This document shows positions 1 through 10,518 of a stretch of DNA of 64,000 nt, one piece after another. The notes under the pieces are model-generated. The model was not told the DNA's origin, did not search any database, and worked only from the letters and a program-made list of their open reading frames with translations. Origin of the DNA: Ancylobacter crimeensis (lineage in GTDB: Bacteria > Pseudomonadota > Alphaproteobacteria > Rhizobiales > Xanthobacteraceae); assembly GCF_023016805.1 (NCBI RefSeq), contig NZ_JALKCH010000001.1:124001-188000 (forward strand), given 5' to 3'. Position 1 is the stretch's first letter. The number at the start of each line of letters is the position of its first letter. A program made the position numbers and the translations under genes.

Positions 1-431
1 CCGGCGAGGTGGCGGGCGCCGAAATCGTCGGAAAGGCCGATCTTCGCGGCCTCCTTGGCGAGGAAGGCGGCGCCCATGTTGGAGCCCTCCACCACATAGA
101 GCCAGCCCAGTGCTTCGGGCAGCGGCAGGGCAGGGCCGTCGGTCGCTTCCGGCAGCGTCAGACCCAGATCGGCGAAGTCCCGCGTCAGCGCCTCTAGGCG
201 GGAGCGCTCGGCGAGCGTCGGCAGGAAGGGCTGCAGGGCCGGATCGGCATAAAGCGCCTCGACATGGCGGTGCAGACGGTACTGGAAGCGGAGGAACCGG
301 GCGTAATTCTCGCGCGCCGCGAAGGGTTGTGCGGCCATCACGGCGCTGTCGACGCGTTCATGGGCCGCATGGGTGGCGGCACGGAAGCGCTTGGCGCGGC
401 TCGGCGCGAGAGTGTCGGCGGCAACGGTCAT
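1..431 (-). CDS. Biliverdin-producing haem oxygenase, partial (3' end beyond window)
   Basis: Haem oxygenases open the haem ring to biliverdin, CO and Fe2+ in the cytoplasm. Reading the minus strand from the ATG at 431 gives an open frame of about 143 residues that runs off the left edge. Near the N-terminus there is an ATHAAHERVD stretch, which fits the proximal haem-ligand His region of the family, and at about residues 113-127 GWLYVVEGSNMGAAF, the distal-helix signature of bacterial haem oxygenases. The family is usually around 200 residues, so roughly the last quarter is missing here. It lies 106 bp downstream of a haem receptor on the same strand, so the two probably form an uptake-and-degradation unit. 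The family call is firm; whether it is closer to HmuO or to phytochrome-linked BphO enzymes cannot be decided from the fragment. Confidence 0.85.
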   Translation of the reverse strand, partial: MTVAADTLAPSRAKRFRAATHAAHERVDSAVMAAQPFAARENYARFLRFQYRLHRHVEALYADPALQPFLPTLAERSRLEALTRDFADLGLTLPEATDGPALPLPEALGWLYVVEGSNMGAAFLAKEAAKIGLSDDFGARHLA

Positions 432-537
432 GGTCGGTCTCTCGGATCGGATCGGCGTCGCACCGCCGGACGGGATTCCGCAGAGGAATACCCGGCCGCC
501 GGCGCTCTGTCACTTCATCGCCGCGGTTGCAGCGCTA

Positions 538-2769
538 TCACTTGGTGATGAGCGGGGCGGCGCTGGCCACCTCGCCGCCGCCGAAGCGCACGGTGAGGCC
601 GGCCTTCACGGTCAGGCCCGCGCTCGGCAGGAAGTTCTGGTACTGGGTGTACTGCTCGTCCAGAAGGTTCTCCACCGAGAAGCGGAGCAGCGTGCTCTCG
701 TTGAACTGGTAGCCGGCATAGAGGCTGACGATGTTGAAGCTTGGGGTCGGGTCGTAGACCGAGCTGTCCGGCAGGTCGGAGGCCTTCATCGCGGCGACCG
801 CGGTCCAGCGCGCGGCGATGGTCAGCTTCTCGTCGAGGAAGCGGAAGCCGAGGGTGGTCGAGATCTGGTCCGGCGGAATGGTGGAGAGCGGCTGGCCGAC
901 ATTCTCGCCCGCGGTCACCTTGCCGTCGGTGGTCTGGCCGGCGAGGCCGAGGAACCAGGTGCGGGCGTCGTAGCTGCCCTCGAACTCGAAACCGCGCAGG
1001 CGGGCTTCGTCGACGTTCTGGTACTGCGCCAGCGAATAGCTGTTATAGGCGTAGCAGCGGCCGCGCATCGAGTAGATGCAGGCCGGATCGCCGAAGGTCA
1101 TCAGCTCGATATAGTCGTCGACATCGTTCTGATAGTAGTTCGCCTTGATGCGCAGCTTGTCGCCGGCAACGAACAGGCCGTCCTTCTTGATGTTGACGCC
1201 GATTTCCTTGTTCTTGCCGACTTCCGGCTTGAGGTTCGGGTTCGGCACGAAGGAGAACGGCGTGAGGCCGCCGGTGAAGAAGGCGGGATGCGCGCCGGAG
1301 ACGAGCGCCTCGGTGACCGACGGGGCGCGATAGCCTTCCGCATAGGTGGCATAGACCGTCAGCCAGTCCCACGGGGTGACGCCGACCGTGAACTTGGGCG
1401 AGAAGCGGTCGCCCGAGGTGCCGGAGCTGTTGTCGGAGCTCAAGGAATAGGCGTCGTAGCGCAGGGCGGCGATGGTCTCCAGCCAGGTCGAGTAGTTCGA
1501 CTTGAGCTGCACGAAGGCGCCACCGACGCCGCGCTCGCCCGAGGGGTTGTAGCCCGCGCCGAAGCCGTAATTGTCGGTGTTGTCGACGTCGTCGTGGAAG
1601 TAGTCGCCGCCATAGGTCACGGCGTGTGCCCACGAGCCGGTGGTGAAGCGCGAGGTGTTGTTGGCGTCGAAGCCGACGGTGTCGATCTGGAAGTTGCGCG
1701 GATCGCCGACCTTGCCGGTGATGGCATTCGAGCTGCCGAAGGTCTTCACCTGATCCTGGTCGACCCGGTTCCAGTAGACGCTGGAGCGCCAGTCGAACAG
1801 GTTGTCGTCGGGGTTCGAATAGTTCCACGCCACGCTGGCGGTCGTGTTCTGCACATCGGTCGAATATTGCGTCGAGGTGGCGGTCGCCTCGCTCGCCGTG
1901 GTGTAGCTGCTGTCATAGTTCATGAACGACAGCTTCACTTCGTGGAAGTCCGCCGGGCGCACGGTCACCTTGGCGATTCCGGTCCAGTCGTCATGGGCGG
2001 AATTGGGGACGGTGTCGCCATTGCCGTCCTTGAAGTCGTCCTGGCTTCGATAGGTGCCGCCGACGAACAGGTCGACATTCTGGCCGATGCGGGTGGCGCC
2101 GAACAGCGAGCCGAAGCCCATCGGGCCGTTGCTGCCACCCTCGGCATTGGCCTCGATGCCCCAGGTCTTGCCCGGTGCGATGATGTCGTTGGCGTCCTTG
2201 GTCTGCAGCATCACGACGCCGCCGATGGCGCCCGAGCCATAGATGTTCGACACCGGGCCGCGCACCACGTCGACCGTGGAGATGAGGCCGGGCTCGACGA
2301 AGAAGGTGCCCGCGCCATTGCCGTGCCCGAGCTGGGTGAAGTTCTGGCGGGCGCCGTCGACGATGACCGCGACGCGGCCGAAATCCTGCAGGCCGCGGAT
2401 GTTGATCGCGGTCTGCGTCGAATTGGGATTCTCGATGGCTGTGACGCCGGGCATGCCGCGGAAGAGGTCGGCGGTGGTGGTCGGCATGAGCTGCTGGATG
2501 TCGTCCGGACGACGCACGCTGACCGCCGCGAGGGTGTCGATCCAGGTCTGCTGGATGCGGGTCGCGATGACCGTGATGGGATCCAGCTCGATATACTGGT
2601 CGGTGGCCACAACCGCGGCGGCGGTGCCCGCGGGCGCGGCGGTCGTCGCCTGCTGCGCCAGGGCCGGCGTGGCCACCGCCAGCGCCGCGAGCGACACGCC
2701 GAGGGCGGCTGCGCTGCGGGCGTTCATCCGGAAAGGCATCGCCGGCGCGCGGCGGACGGTCTCGTTCAT
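538..2769 (-). CDS. TonB-dependent haem/haemoglobin outer-membrane receptor
   Basis: A 743-residue TonB-dependent receptor that would bring haem across the outer membrane. Residues 1-39 are a signal peptide ending in ATPALAQ. A TonB-box-like segment (ITVIATR) lies near residue 65, followed by the plug domain with LRGLQDFGRV-type features (INIRGLQDFGRVAVIVDGAR region) and a large beta barrel that ends in an isoleucine-threonine-lysine tail. The barrel carries the haem-receptor signature: YRAP, then a histidine in SGAHPAFF, then NPNL. The FRAP/NPNL pair with an intervening His is characteristic of HmuR/BhuR-type receptors. Methionines at residues 11 and 15 are alternative starts inside the leader. 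The gene precedes a haem oxygenase and is preceded by an AT-rich region, consistent with iron-regulated expression, which is inference. The substrate could be haem, haemoglobin or both. Confidence 0.9.
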   Translation of the reverse strand: MNETVRRAPAMPFRMNARSAAALGVSLAALAVATPALAQQATTAAPAGTAAAVVATDQYIELDPITVIATRIQQTWIDTLAAVSVRRPDDIQQLMPTTTADLFRGMPGVTAIENPNSTQTAINIRGLQDFGRVAVIVDGARQNFTQLGHGNGAGTFFVEPGLISTVDVVRGPVSNIYGSGAIGGVVMLQTKDANDIIAPGKTWGIEANAEGGSNGPMGFGSLFGATRIGQNVDLFVGGTYRSQDDFKDGNGDTVPNSAHDDWTGIAKVTVRPADFHEVKLSFMNYDSSYTTASEATATSTQYSTDVQNTTASVAWNYSNPDDNLFDWRSSVYWNRVDQDQVKTFGSSNAITGKVGDPRNFQIDTVGFDANNTSRFTTGSWAHAVTYGGDYFHDDVDNTDNYGFGAGYNPSGERGVGGAFVQLKSNYSTWLETIAALRYDAYSLSSDNSSGTSGDRFSPKFTVGVTPWDWLTVYATYAEGYRAPSVTEALVSGAHPAFFTGGLTPFSFVPNPNLKPEVGKNKEIGVNIKKDGLFVAGDKLRIKANYYQNDVDDYIELMTFGDPACIYSMRGRCYAYNSYSLAQYQNVDEARLRGFEFEGSYDARTWFLGLAGQTTDGKVTAGENVGQPLSTIPPDQISTTLGFRFLDEKLTIAARWTAVAAMKASDLPDSSVYDPTPSFNIVSLYAGYQFNESTLLRFSVENLLDEQYTQYQNFLPSAGLTVKAGLTVRFGGGEVASAAPLITK

Positions 2770-3207
2770 CGGTCGGGATCCCCAGATCGTTCAGCGGACA
2801 GCGGCAAGCTGTCCGTTTCATCGCAGCGAACCGCCCCGCCCGCTACCTCCTGAAGGATTAAGGGAAGTCAAAACCTTACGTCAAATGAGCGATTACTGGA
2901 TTTGTAAGAGTTAAAAACAAAAGAATCCAGCAAAATCAACGATTTTTCCTCTAAGGCATGTGTTGCTCATTTGCAATTGTGGCATGAATTGAATTATTAA
3001 ATTTATTCCAAAAACAAGGTCAATAACTGTTCATAGCGATTATAAAGAAGAGCGCGTGCTCGTTACGGATTTTGCCGGCGGCCGGCGCATGGCCGCCATC
3101 GGTGGACCTACGTGATTCGCCGTAACGCCGCTTGCCGCTTGCCGCCGGGAGCGGCACAGTCGCCGCCCGGCCGGGGAGCGGCCTCTTCAGAAAGGGAGCA
3201 GGCGGCC
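2770..3207. promoter_or_regulatory. AT-rich divergent intergenic region upstream of the haem receptor
   Basis: No gene is visible in these 438 bases. The part from about 2870 to 3055 is strikingly AT-rich against its high-GC surroundings. It holds an imperfect inverted repeat at 2991-3008 (GAATTATTAAATTTATTC, 6 of 9 pairs matching). I take the region to hold the receptor promoter and probably an iron-responsive operator (Irr, RirA or Fur type), but no consensus box matches well enough to name the regulator. Confidence 0.5.
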
Positions 3208-4035
3208 ATGCGCACGAAGACCGCGGACGGAACCATCCGCATCGGCATAGGCGGCTGGGTGTTCGAGCCGTGGCGCGGGAGCTTCTATCCCGACAAGCTG
3301 CCGCAGAAGCGCGAGCTGGAATATGCCGCGCAGCATCTCACCTCCATCGAGGTCAACGGCACCTATTACGGTTCGCAGAAGCCGGAGAGCTTCGCCAGGT
3401 GGCACGCCGAGACGCCGGACGGCTTCGTCTTCGCGCTGAAGGGCCCGCGCTTCGCCACCAATCGCCGCGTGCTGGCGGAGGCGGGGCCGTCCATCGAGAA
3501 GTTCATCGGCAGCGGCATCGTGGAGCTGAAGGAGAAGCTCGGGCCGATCAACTGGCAGTTCATGCCGACAAAGCCGTTCGACCCGTCGGATTTCGAGGCC
3601 TTTCTCAAGCTGCTGCCGAAGAGCCATGAAGGCCGCGCGCTGCGCCACGCCGTCGAGGTTCGCCATCCGAGCTTCGCGGTGCCGGACTTCGTCGCCATGG
3701 CCCGCGCGCATGGCGTGGCGATCATCACGGCGGGCGACAGCGAACACCCGCAGATCGCGGATGTGACGGCACCCTTCGTCTATGCGCGCATCATGGGCAC
3801 GCAGGAAGGCGAGGCGGCCGGCTATTCCGGGGCGGCGCTCGACGCCTGGGCGGCGCGGGCGAAGGCGTGGGCGGGCGGCCGGCGGCCGGAGGGGCTCAAC
3901 GTGGTGGACGAGGCACACAAGGTCGCTGCCCATCCCGACGTGTTCCTCTATGTCATCTCCGGGTTCAAGGCCCGCAACCCGGCGGCCGCCATGGCTCTGA
4001 TCGAGCGGGCGGGGACAGAGGACACGGCGCGATGA
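3208..4035 (+). CDS. DUF72 (YecE-like) family protein
   Basis: A 275-residue protein of the DUF72/YecE family, a TIM-barrel family of unknown biochemical role. The N-terminal sequence IRIGIGGWVFEPWRGSFYP followed by EVNGTYYGSQKPESF is the family hallmark, and FALKGPRF follows near residue 75. I start it at the ATG at 3208 because a good Shine-Dalgarno (AAAGGGAG) ends 9 bases upstream; the frame is open to 3112 but those extra residues are low-complexity Arg/Pro/Gly-rich and unlike the family. Its stop overlaps the start of the next gene (ATGA), so the two are translationally coupled. No specific function can be assigned. Confidence 0.88.
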   Translation: MRTKTADGTIRIGIGGWVFEPWRGSFYPDKLPQKRELEYAAQHLTSIEVNGTYYGSQKPESFARWHAETPDGFVFALKGPRFATNRRVLAEAGPSIEKFIGSGIVELKEKLGPINWQFMPTKPFDPSDFEAFLKLLPKSHEGRALRHAVEVRHPSFAVPDFVAMARAHGVAIITAGDSEHPQIADVTAPFVYARIMGTQEGEAAGYSGAALDAWAARAKAWAGGRRPEGLNVVDEAHKVAAHPDVFLYVISGFKARNPAAAMALIERAGTEDTAR

Positions 4036-4385
4036 GTGTGACGATCTACGGCATCAAGACCTGCGACACAGTGCGGAAAGCCCGCGCCTGGCTGGACGGG
4101 CACGGCGTCGCCTACCGCTTCCACGATTTCCGTGCCGAGGGACTGGAGCGCGACCGGCTGGCCGGCTGGGTGAAGGCGGTCGGTTGGGAGGTGCTGCTCA
4201 ACAAGGCCGGCACGACCTTCCGCAAGCTGCCGGAGGCGGACCGGCAGGACATCGACGAGCCGAAGGCCATGGCCCTGATGCTGCGCGAGCCTACCGTCAT
4301 CAAGCGTCCGGTGCTGGAGAACGGCGCGGCGGTGAGCGTCGGCTTCAAGCCGGGGCAATATGAGGCGCTGTTTCCGGGGAGCTGA
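4032..4385 (+). CDS. ArsC/Spx-family reductase-like protein (YffB type)
   Basis: A 117-residue thioredoxin-fold protein of the ArsC family. It begins MSVTIYGIKTCDTVRKARAW: a single cysteine in the KTCDT motif replaces the CxxC of thioredoxins, as in YffB. WEVLLNKAGTTFRKL and REPTVIKRPVLENG are the conserved middle and C-terminal blocks, the latter with the Arg and cis-Pro loop. YffB-type proteins are thought to act as glutathione-dependent thiol reductases, but real arsenate reduction is unproven and there are no other ars genes nearby. The ATG at 4032 overlaps the stop of the DUF72 gene by 4 bases. Confidence 0.85.
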   Translation: MSVTIYGIKTCDTVRKARAWLDGHGVAYRFHDFRAEGLERDRLAGWVKAVGWEVLLNKAGTTFRKLPEADRQDIDEPKAMALMLREPTVIKRPVLENGAAVSVGFKPGQYEALFPGS

Positions 4386-4504
4386 GGGGCGCCGGACATC
4401 GTTCGGGCCGCCCTCCGCCCGCCCGCGCCGGCCCCGCGTCGTTTCGTGCCCGCCCGCACGTCGCGCCCTTGATCTTGCCGCGCTTCCCTGCCACATCGGC
4501 GACC

Positions 4505-6107
<1,603 letters not shown>

Positions 6108-6136
<29 letters not shown>

Positions 6137-7289
6137 AGGGCACCACGGTCACCAGCCGGGCGCTGGCGACCGCCACCCGGTCGCGGCCGGTGCGCTTGGC
6201 CTGGTAGAGCATCTGGTCGGCGGCGTTCAGCGTCGCTTCGAAATCATAGCCGTTGGGTTGGGCGAAGGCGATGCCGGCACTGGCGGAGCAGGTAAGCCCG
6301 AGCCCGTCGCGGACGCGGGCGGCGAAGTCCGCGCGCACGGCTTCTGCCTGGCGCAGCGCGGTGTCCACGCCGATGTCGCGCAGGATGAGCGCGAACTCCT
6401 CCCCGCCATAGCGCGCGGCGATCTGCCCGAAGGCGAGGTTTGCCTGCAACGCCGCGCCGAACGCGACCAGCACGTGATCGCCGGTCGCGTGGCCGTGCTG
6501 GTCGTTGATCGACTTGAAGCGGTCCACGTCGAACAGCACGATCGCGGCGTCTCCATGCAGGGGATGGTCGCGTACATGGTCGAACAGCGCGCGCCGGTTC
6601 ACGAGGCCGGTCAACAGGTCCGTCATCGCCTCCTGCCGGTGGGCGCGGGCGAGGCGGGACTGGTTGAGGGCCAGCGTCAGCGCCCCGATGCCGGCCACCC
6701 CGATGATGCTGACGATGACGTTGATGATCTCGGCGATGCCGTTGGGCGCTTCCCCGAGCGCGAACCGGCCGGACAGCCCCAGTGCGAGCGCGCACAGCAG
6801 GAAGCTGAAGGCGGTGGCCGCATAGAGCCCGCACATGGTGAGCACCGCCAGGGGAGCTTCCCCGCGGCCCTGCCAGTATTCCCATGCCGTGAGCAGCAGC
6901 AGGATGCCGGCAACCAGATTGAAGAGCATGAAGCTCAGGCCGTCATAGCCGAAGAAGAAGGGCGGCACGGTGACGAGGATGCCGAGGCCCGCCGCGAGGC
7001 TGGCGGACGGCCAGGGCGGGATGCCGAGGCGGAATTGCCGTCCGGTCGCCATCAGGACCGAAAATGCGCTCAGCAGCAGCGCGATCGCCAGCACACCGAC
7101 CCATGGGTCGGGGTCCGCGACATAATAACGGTAGCTCAGGACATGGAGCACCACGAAGGCGATGCCAACCGCCGAGGTCAGCAGGAAACCGTCGCTGCGG
7201 GCGGCGATCCACGAGGCGAGAAGGATTCCCACCAGGCACACGGCGGAGAAGCCGATCGCAACCAGCAATGACGGGTAGTCGAGCAACAT
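6108..7289 (-). CDS. Membrane-bound diguanylate cyclase (GGDEF)
   Basis: A 393-residue protein predicted to make cyclic di-GMP. About seven hydrophobic segments fill residues 5-210, followed by a GGDEF domain from about 225 to 380. The active-site motif is YGGEEFALIL, an active variant, and the metal-binding DVDRFKSINDQHGHATGDHVL block is intact (residues given in part). The RxxD inhibitory site expected just before the motif is absent (FGQI there), so product inhibition may be lacking. I prefer the start MLLDYPSLL at 7289; the frame extends to an ATG at 7322 that adds 11 Pro/Cys-rich residues. The stop codon lies inside prfC, giving a 29-bp tail-to-tail overlap. Confidence 0.9.
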
Positions 7290-7589
7290 TCGACAGTTCC
7301 GCGGCGGAGGGCAGGCCGGCATGGCCCATCGCGGCGATCGTTCGGGATGGGGAGCGTGCGCTTTGACGCGGCAGCATCGGACCCGGGGCGAGGACGCGCG
7401 GCCATTCTAGTCTGCTCTCGACGCGAGGGCCACTGGCTCGGCGTCCAAACCCGTATCGCTCCCGGCAACGACGGAATCTGCAGGGTTTTTTGCTCCGGGC
7501 CACGGGCTTTTCCATCGGCCACCGTGGCATTCATGCTGGAATCTCTCTAGCTTCTGCGCGCCATTTCCATGCTTGGAGCCTGTGTCGCC

Positions 7590-8162
7590 ATGATCATGAT
7601 GTTTGTGGGCCTTCTGCTCTTCCTCGGCCCTCACATCTTCACCACCAACCGCGCGGCGCGGGCGGCGGTGATCGCACGGATCGGGGAGGGCCCCTACAAG
7701 CTGCTCTACGCCGTCGTCTCGACGCTCGGCGTGCTCATCACGGCTTACGGCTTCGGCGAATGGCGCTCGGAAGGGCCGCGCCAGCTCTATCATCCGCTGG
7801 TGGCGATGCGGCACGTCAACTTCCTGCTGATGCTGATTGCTTCCATCGCCGCGGTGTCGGCCTATGTTCCGAGCCACATCAGGGCATGGCTCAAGCAGCC
7901 GCTGCTGGTGGCCGTGAAGATCTGGGCGCTGGCTCATATCCTCGTGAATGGCGACGCGGCCTCGCTCACCCTGTTCCTCATCATCCTCGCCTGGGCCGTC
8001 TATGACCGCATCGCGGTGAAGCGGCGGGGCGATCCGCTGCCGGTCGCGCCGAAGGGCTGGGGCGGGGATGTCGTTGCGGTTCTCGGCGGTCTCGTGCTTT
8101 ATGCGGCGCTCGTCTTCCTGTTCCACCCCTATGTCGTACGGGTGCCGCTGATTCCGGTCTGA
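7590..8162 (+). CDS. NnrU-family integral membrane protein
   Basis: A 190-residue protein with about five to six hydrophobic helices. The opening [14 protein letters not shown] and the [22 protein letters not shown] and [11 protein letters not shown] segments are typical of NnrU, a family first linked to nitric-oxide/nitrite metabolism whose biochemical role is not known; a His-rich relationship to isoprenoid-quinone or haem chemistry has been suggested for relatives. ATG 7590 was chosen because a GGAG lies 12 bases upstream; the frame stays open to 7569. There are no denitrification genes nearby, so no nitrogen-oxide role is claimed. Confidence 0.85.
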   Translation: MIMMFVGLLLFLGPHIFTTNRAARAAVIARIGEGPYKLLYAVVSTLGVLITAYGFGEWRSEGPRQLYHPLVAMRHVNFLLMLIASIAAVSAYVPSHIRAWLKQPLLVAVKIWALAHILVNGDAASLTLFLIILAWAVYDRIAVKRRGDPLPVAPKGWGGDVVAVLGGLVLYAALVFLFHPYVVRVPLIPV

Positions 8163-8211
8163 ACAGGCGTTCAATCAAGAAGACGGCAGGGCAAAGCCCC
8201 GAGGAGACCCC

Positions 8212-9036
8212 ATGTCGATCCAGTCTGCCGTGCGCCGGCTTACCGCGCCGGATATCCGCGCCCGCAAGGGCGGCGAGCCCATTGTCTCGCTCACCTCCTA
8301 CCATGCCCACACTGCCCGGCTGGTCGACCCCCATGTCGACTTCATCCTGGTGGGCGACTCGCTCGGCATGGTGATGCACGGGCTCGAGACCACGGTGCCG
8401 GTCACGGTGGAGATGATGATCCTGCAGGGACAGGCCGTGATGCGCGGATCGGCCCATGCGCTCGTCGTGGTGGACCTGCCCTTCGGCTCCTATGAGGGCT
8501 CGCCGCAGCAGGCCTTTGCGACGGCGGCCCGGGTGCTGAAGGAAACCGGCGCCGGCGCGGTGAAGCTGGAAGGCGGGCGCCGCATGGCGGAGACCGTGCG
8601 CTTCCTCGCCGATCGCGGCGTGCCGGTGATGGGCCATGTCGGCCTCACCCCGCAAGCCATCAACACCCTCGGCTCCTTCAAGGCGCTGGGGCGTGACGAG
8701 GCGGGTGCGGAGATCATCCGCGACGACGCCCGCGCCATCGCCGAGGCGGGTGCCTTCTCCATCGTGCTGGAAGCGATGGCCGAACCGCTGGCCCGGGCCA
8801 TCACGCAGGAGGTGGCCTGCCCGACCATCGGCATCGGCGGCTCGTCCGCCTGCGACGGGCAGATCCTGGTGCTCGAGGACATGCTCGGCCTTTCCGACCG
8901 GGTGCCCCGCTTCGTCAAGAAGTTCGCCGATATCGGCCCGGCCATCGGAGCGGCGGTGGAAAGCTACGCGAGCGAAGTGCGCGCACGCTCTTTCCCCGGC
9001 CCGGAACACGTCTACGCCACCAAGAAGGCGAGCTGA
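8212..9036 (+). CDS. panB: 3-methyl-2-oxobutanoate hydroxymethyltransferase (PanB)
   Basis: PanB adds a hydroxymethyl group from methylene-tetrahydrofolate to alpha-ketoisovalerate, making ketopantoate, the first committed step to pantothenate and coenzyme A. The 274-residue length is normal. Diagnostic blocks are [29 protein letters not shown] with the Mg2+-binding Asp, [14 protein letters not shown] and [22 protein letters not shown] strong ribosome site (GAGGAGA) precedes the ATG. No panC is in the window, so the pathway is split on this chromosome. Confidence 0.96.
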   Translation: MSIQSAVRRLTAPDIRARKGGEPIVSLTSYHAHTARLVDPHVDFILVGDSLGMVMHGLETTVPVTVEMMILQGQAVMRGSAHALVVVDLPFGSYEGSPQQAFATAARVLKETGAGAVKLEGGRRMAETVRFLADRGVPVMGHVGLTPQAINTLGSFKALGRDEAGAEIIRDDARAIAEAGAFSIVLEAMAEPLARAITQEVACPTIGIGGSSACDGQILVLEDMLGLSDRVPRFVKKFADIGPAIGAAVESYASEVRARSFPGPEHVYATKKAS

Positions 9037-9045
9037 GACCCGGCC

Positions 9046-9090
9046 CGGTGCGGCCGGTGAGCGGACATTTGCCTTGATCGGGCCGCACCG
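9046..9090. terminator. Long-loop inverted repeat after panB
   Basis: Perfect 10-bp arms, CGGTGCGGCC at 9046-9055 and GGCCGCACCG at 9081-9090, enclose a 25-base loop in the gap between panB and the TPR gene. There is no T-run after it, so it may be a factor-dependent terminator or an RNA-stability element rather than a classical terminator. Confidence 0.4.
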
Positions 9091-9183
9091 ATGATTTACC
9101 CGCCCTTGACGGACCGCGTTTCCACGCTGGCGCAGCGTGAGGACGGACGGTCGTAACCTTTCCTTTGCGCGTACGGACCACCG

Positions 9184-10152
9184 ATGGCAGACATCTTCAA
9201 CGAGATCGACGAGGATCTCCGGCGCGAGCGGCTGGGCAAGATCTGGAACCGCTACGGTGCCTATATCGTCGCCTTTTTCGTGATCGTCGTGCTCGCGGTG
9301 GCCGGCTGGAGCGGCTACCAGTGGTGGACGCTCAAGCAGGAGCAGGCCTCCGGCGCGCGCTTCGCCGCCGCGCTGAAGCTGAGCACCGACGGAAAGCACG
9401 CCGAGGCGGCGGAGGCCTTCGAGGCGCTGGCGAAGGACGGCACCGTCGGCTACCGGGAGCTGGCCCGCTTCCGCGCCGCCGCCGAACTCGCCACCACCGA
9501 CAAGGCCAAGGCCGTCGCGGCCTATGACGCGCTGGCCACCGACACCTCGCTCAGTGCGATGGCCCGCGACGTGGCGCAGCTCCGCGCGGGCTATCTGCTG
9601 GTGGACACCGCCACGCGCGCCGAGATCGAGCAGCGCATGGCCCCGCTCAGCACCGATACCGGCGCGCTGCGCGACTCCGCCCGCGAAGTCATCGGCCTCG
9701 CCCAGTACAGGGCGGGCGACATGGCGGCGGCCGCCAAGACCTTCGAATCCATCCTGGCCGATCCCGAGGCACCTCCCGGGGTACGCCAGCGCGCGGAGCT
9801 GATGCGCTCGCTCGCCACCGGCGGTCCGGCGGTGGATGCACCGCCGAGCGCGACCATCGCTCCGGCGCCTTCCGTCCCGATGCCCGAGCAGCCGTCGCTG
9901 CAGCTCCCCGTGCCGCAGCCGATGCCCGGCGAGGAGCCGGCTCCGCCGGCTGATGGTGCCGCGTCCGATGCCGCGCCGGGCGTTCCGATGCCGGATGATC
10001 CGGCCGCTGCCGCTCCGGCCGCCGCTCCGCCGGTCCCCGCGTTGCCATCGCCGGCCGAGCCGGCTTCGGCCGCGCCCGAAGCTGCGCCCGAAGCGCCTTC
10101 CGCCACGCCTGCGCCGGGCTCGCCCGCCGCGCAGCCCGCCGCCCCGCAATAG
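9184..10152 (+). CDS. Membrane-anchored TPR protein (YfgM-like, TPR_21 family)
   Basis: A 322-residue single-pass membrane protein. The N-terminus MADIFNEIDEDLRRERLGKI is the family signature; a transmembrane helix (about residues 25-45) is followed by a periplasmic TPR-like region to about 210 with repeated ALKLSTDGKHAEAAEAFEAL-type helices (shown in part). The tail from about 215 to 322 is low-complexity Pro/Ala/Glu. The order YfgM-like gene, lipoprotein, der matches the yfgM-bamB-der order of other proteobacteria, where YfgM is an ancillary partner of the SecYEG translocon. The Pro/Ala tail is longer than usual. Family placement is good; the exact role is inferred. Confidence 0.82.
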   Translation: MADIFNEIDEDLRRERLGKIWNRYGAYIVAFFVIVVLAVAGWSGYQWWTLKQEQASGARFAAALKLSTDGKHAEAAEAFEALAKDGTVGYRELARFRAAAELATTDKAKAVAAYDALATDTSLSAMARDVAQLRAGYLLVDTATRAEIEQRMAPLSTDTGALRDSAREVIGLAQYRAGDMAAAAKTFESILADPEAPPGVRQRAELMRSLATGGPAVDAPPSATIAPAPSVPMPEQPSLQLPVPQPMPGEEPAPPADGAASDAAPGVPMPDDPAAAAPAAAPPVPALPSPAEPASAAPEAAPEAPSATPAPGSPAAQPAAPQ

Positions 10153-10163
10153 GACAACACCTC

Positions 10164-10454
10164 ATGCCGAATCGTCACGTGGTGCGTCGTCTCGCCCTGG
10201 CCTGTGTGCTTATCAGCCTGTCCGGCGCGCTCGCCGGCTGCGAATCGATGGACGCACTGAATCCCTTCGCCACGAAGCAGAAGAAGCTGCCCGGCACCCG
10301 CGTGCCGGTCTTCCCGGAGGGGGTGCCCGGCGTCGACTACAACGCGCCGCCGCCGCAGCCGGCCAATTCCGCCATTCCCGACCCGGCCATGTCGCCCGCG
10401 CCGGATACGTCCGCCGGTGGCGCCGCGCCGCGCGGCGCGGTGACGACGCAGTAA
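10164..10454 (+). CDS. Small lipoprotein in the BamB position
   Basis: A 96-residue predicted lipoprotein. Residues 1-25 form a lipoprotein signal with lipobox LAGC, so the mature protein would start at Cys 26. The mature part has [20 protein letters not shown], then a Pro/Ala-rich tail to the end. It lies 11 bp after the TPR gene and 64 bp before der, where many proteobacteria have the beta-propeller lipoprotein BamB. The KLPG-R-V motif resembles the segment just after the lipid anchor of alphaproteobacterial BamB proteins, but the propeller is absent. I treat it as a conserved hypothetical of this lineage rather than a broken bamB, because no propeller remnants follow. Confidence 0.75.
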   Translation: MPNRHVVRRLALACVLISLSGALAGCESMDALNPFATKQKKLPGTRVPVFPEGVPGVDYNAPPPQPANSAIPDPAMSPAPDTSAGGAAPRGAVTTQ

Positions 10455-10518
10455 GACGGCCCACCCAACCCAGCACGCGCCTCTTGCGCGGCAGAACGGG
10501 CGCGGAGGCGCTCTCCTC

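Noticed and set aside
373-2853. Open frame of 826 codons on the plus strand over the haem receptor
   Set aside because: It is exactly opposite the receptor gene, and its protein is a monotone of Ala, Gly, Arg, Val, Asp and Glu, as expected from reading high-GC codons backwards.
7347-7550. 67-codon frame between the GGDEF and NnrU genes
   Set aside because: No ribosome site and no signal or family features; probably promoter DNA.
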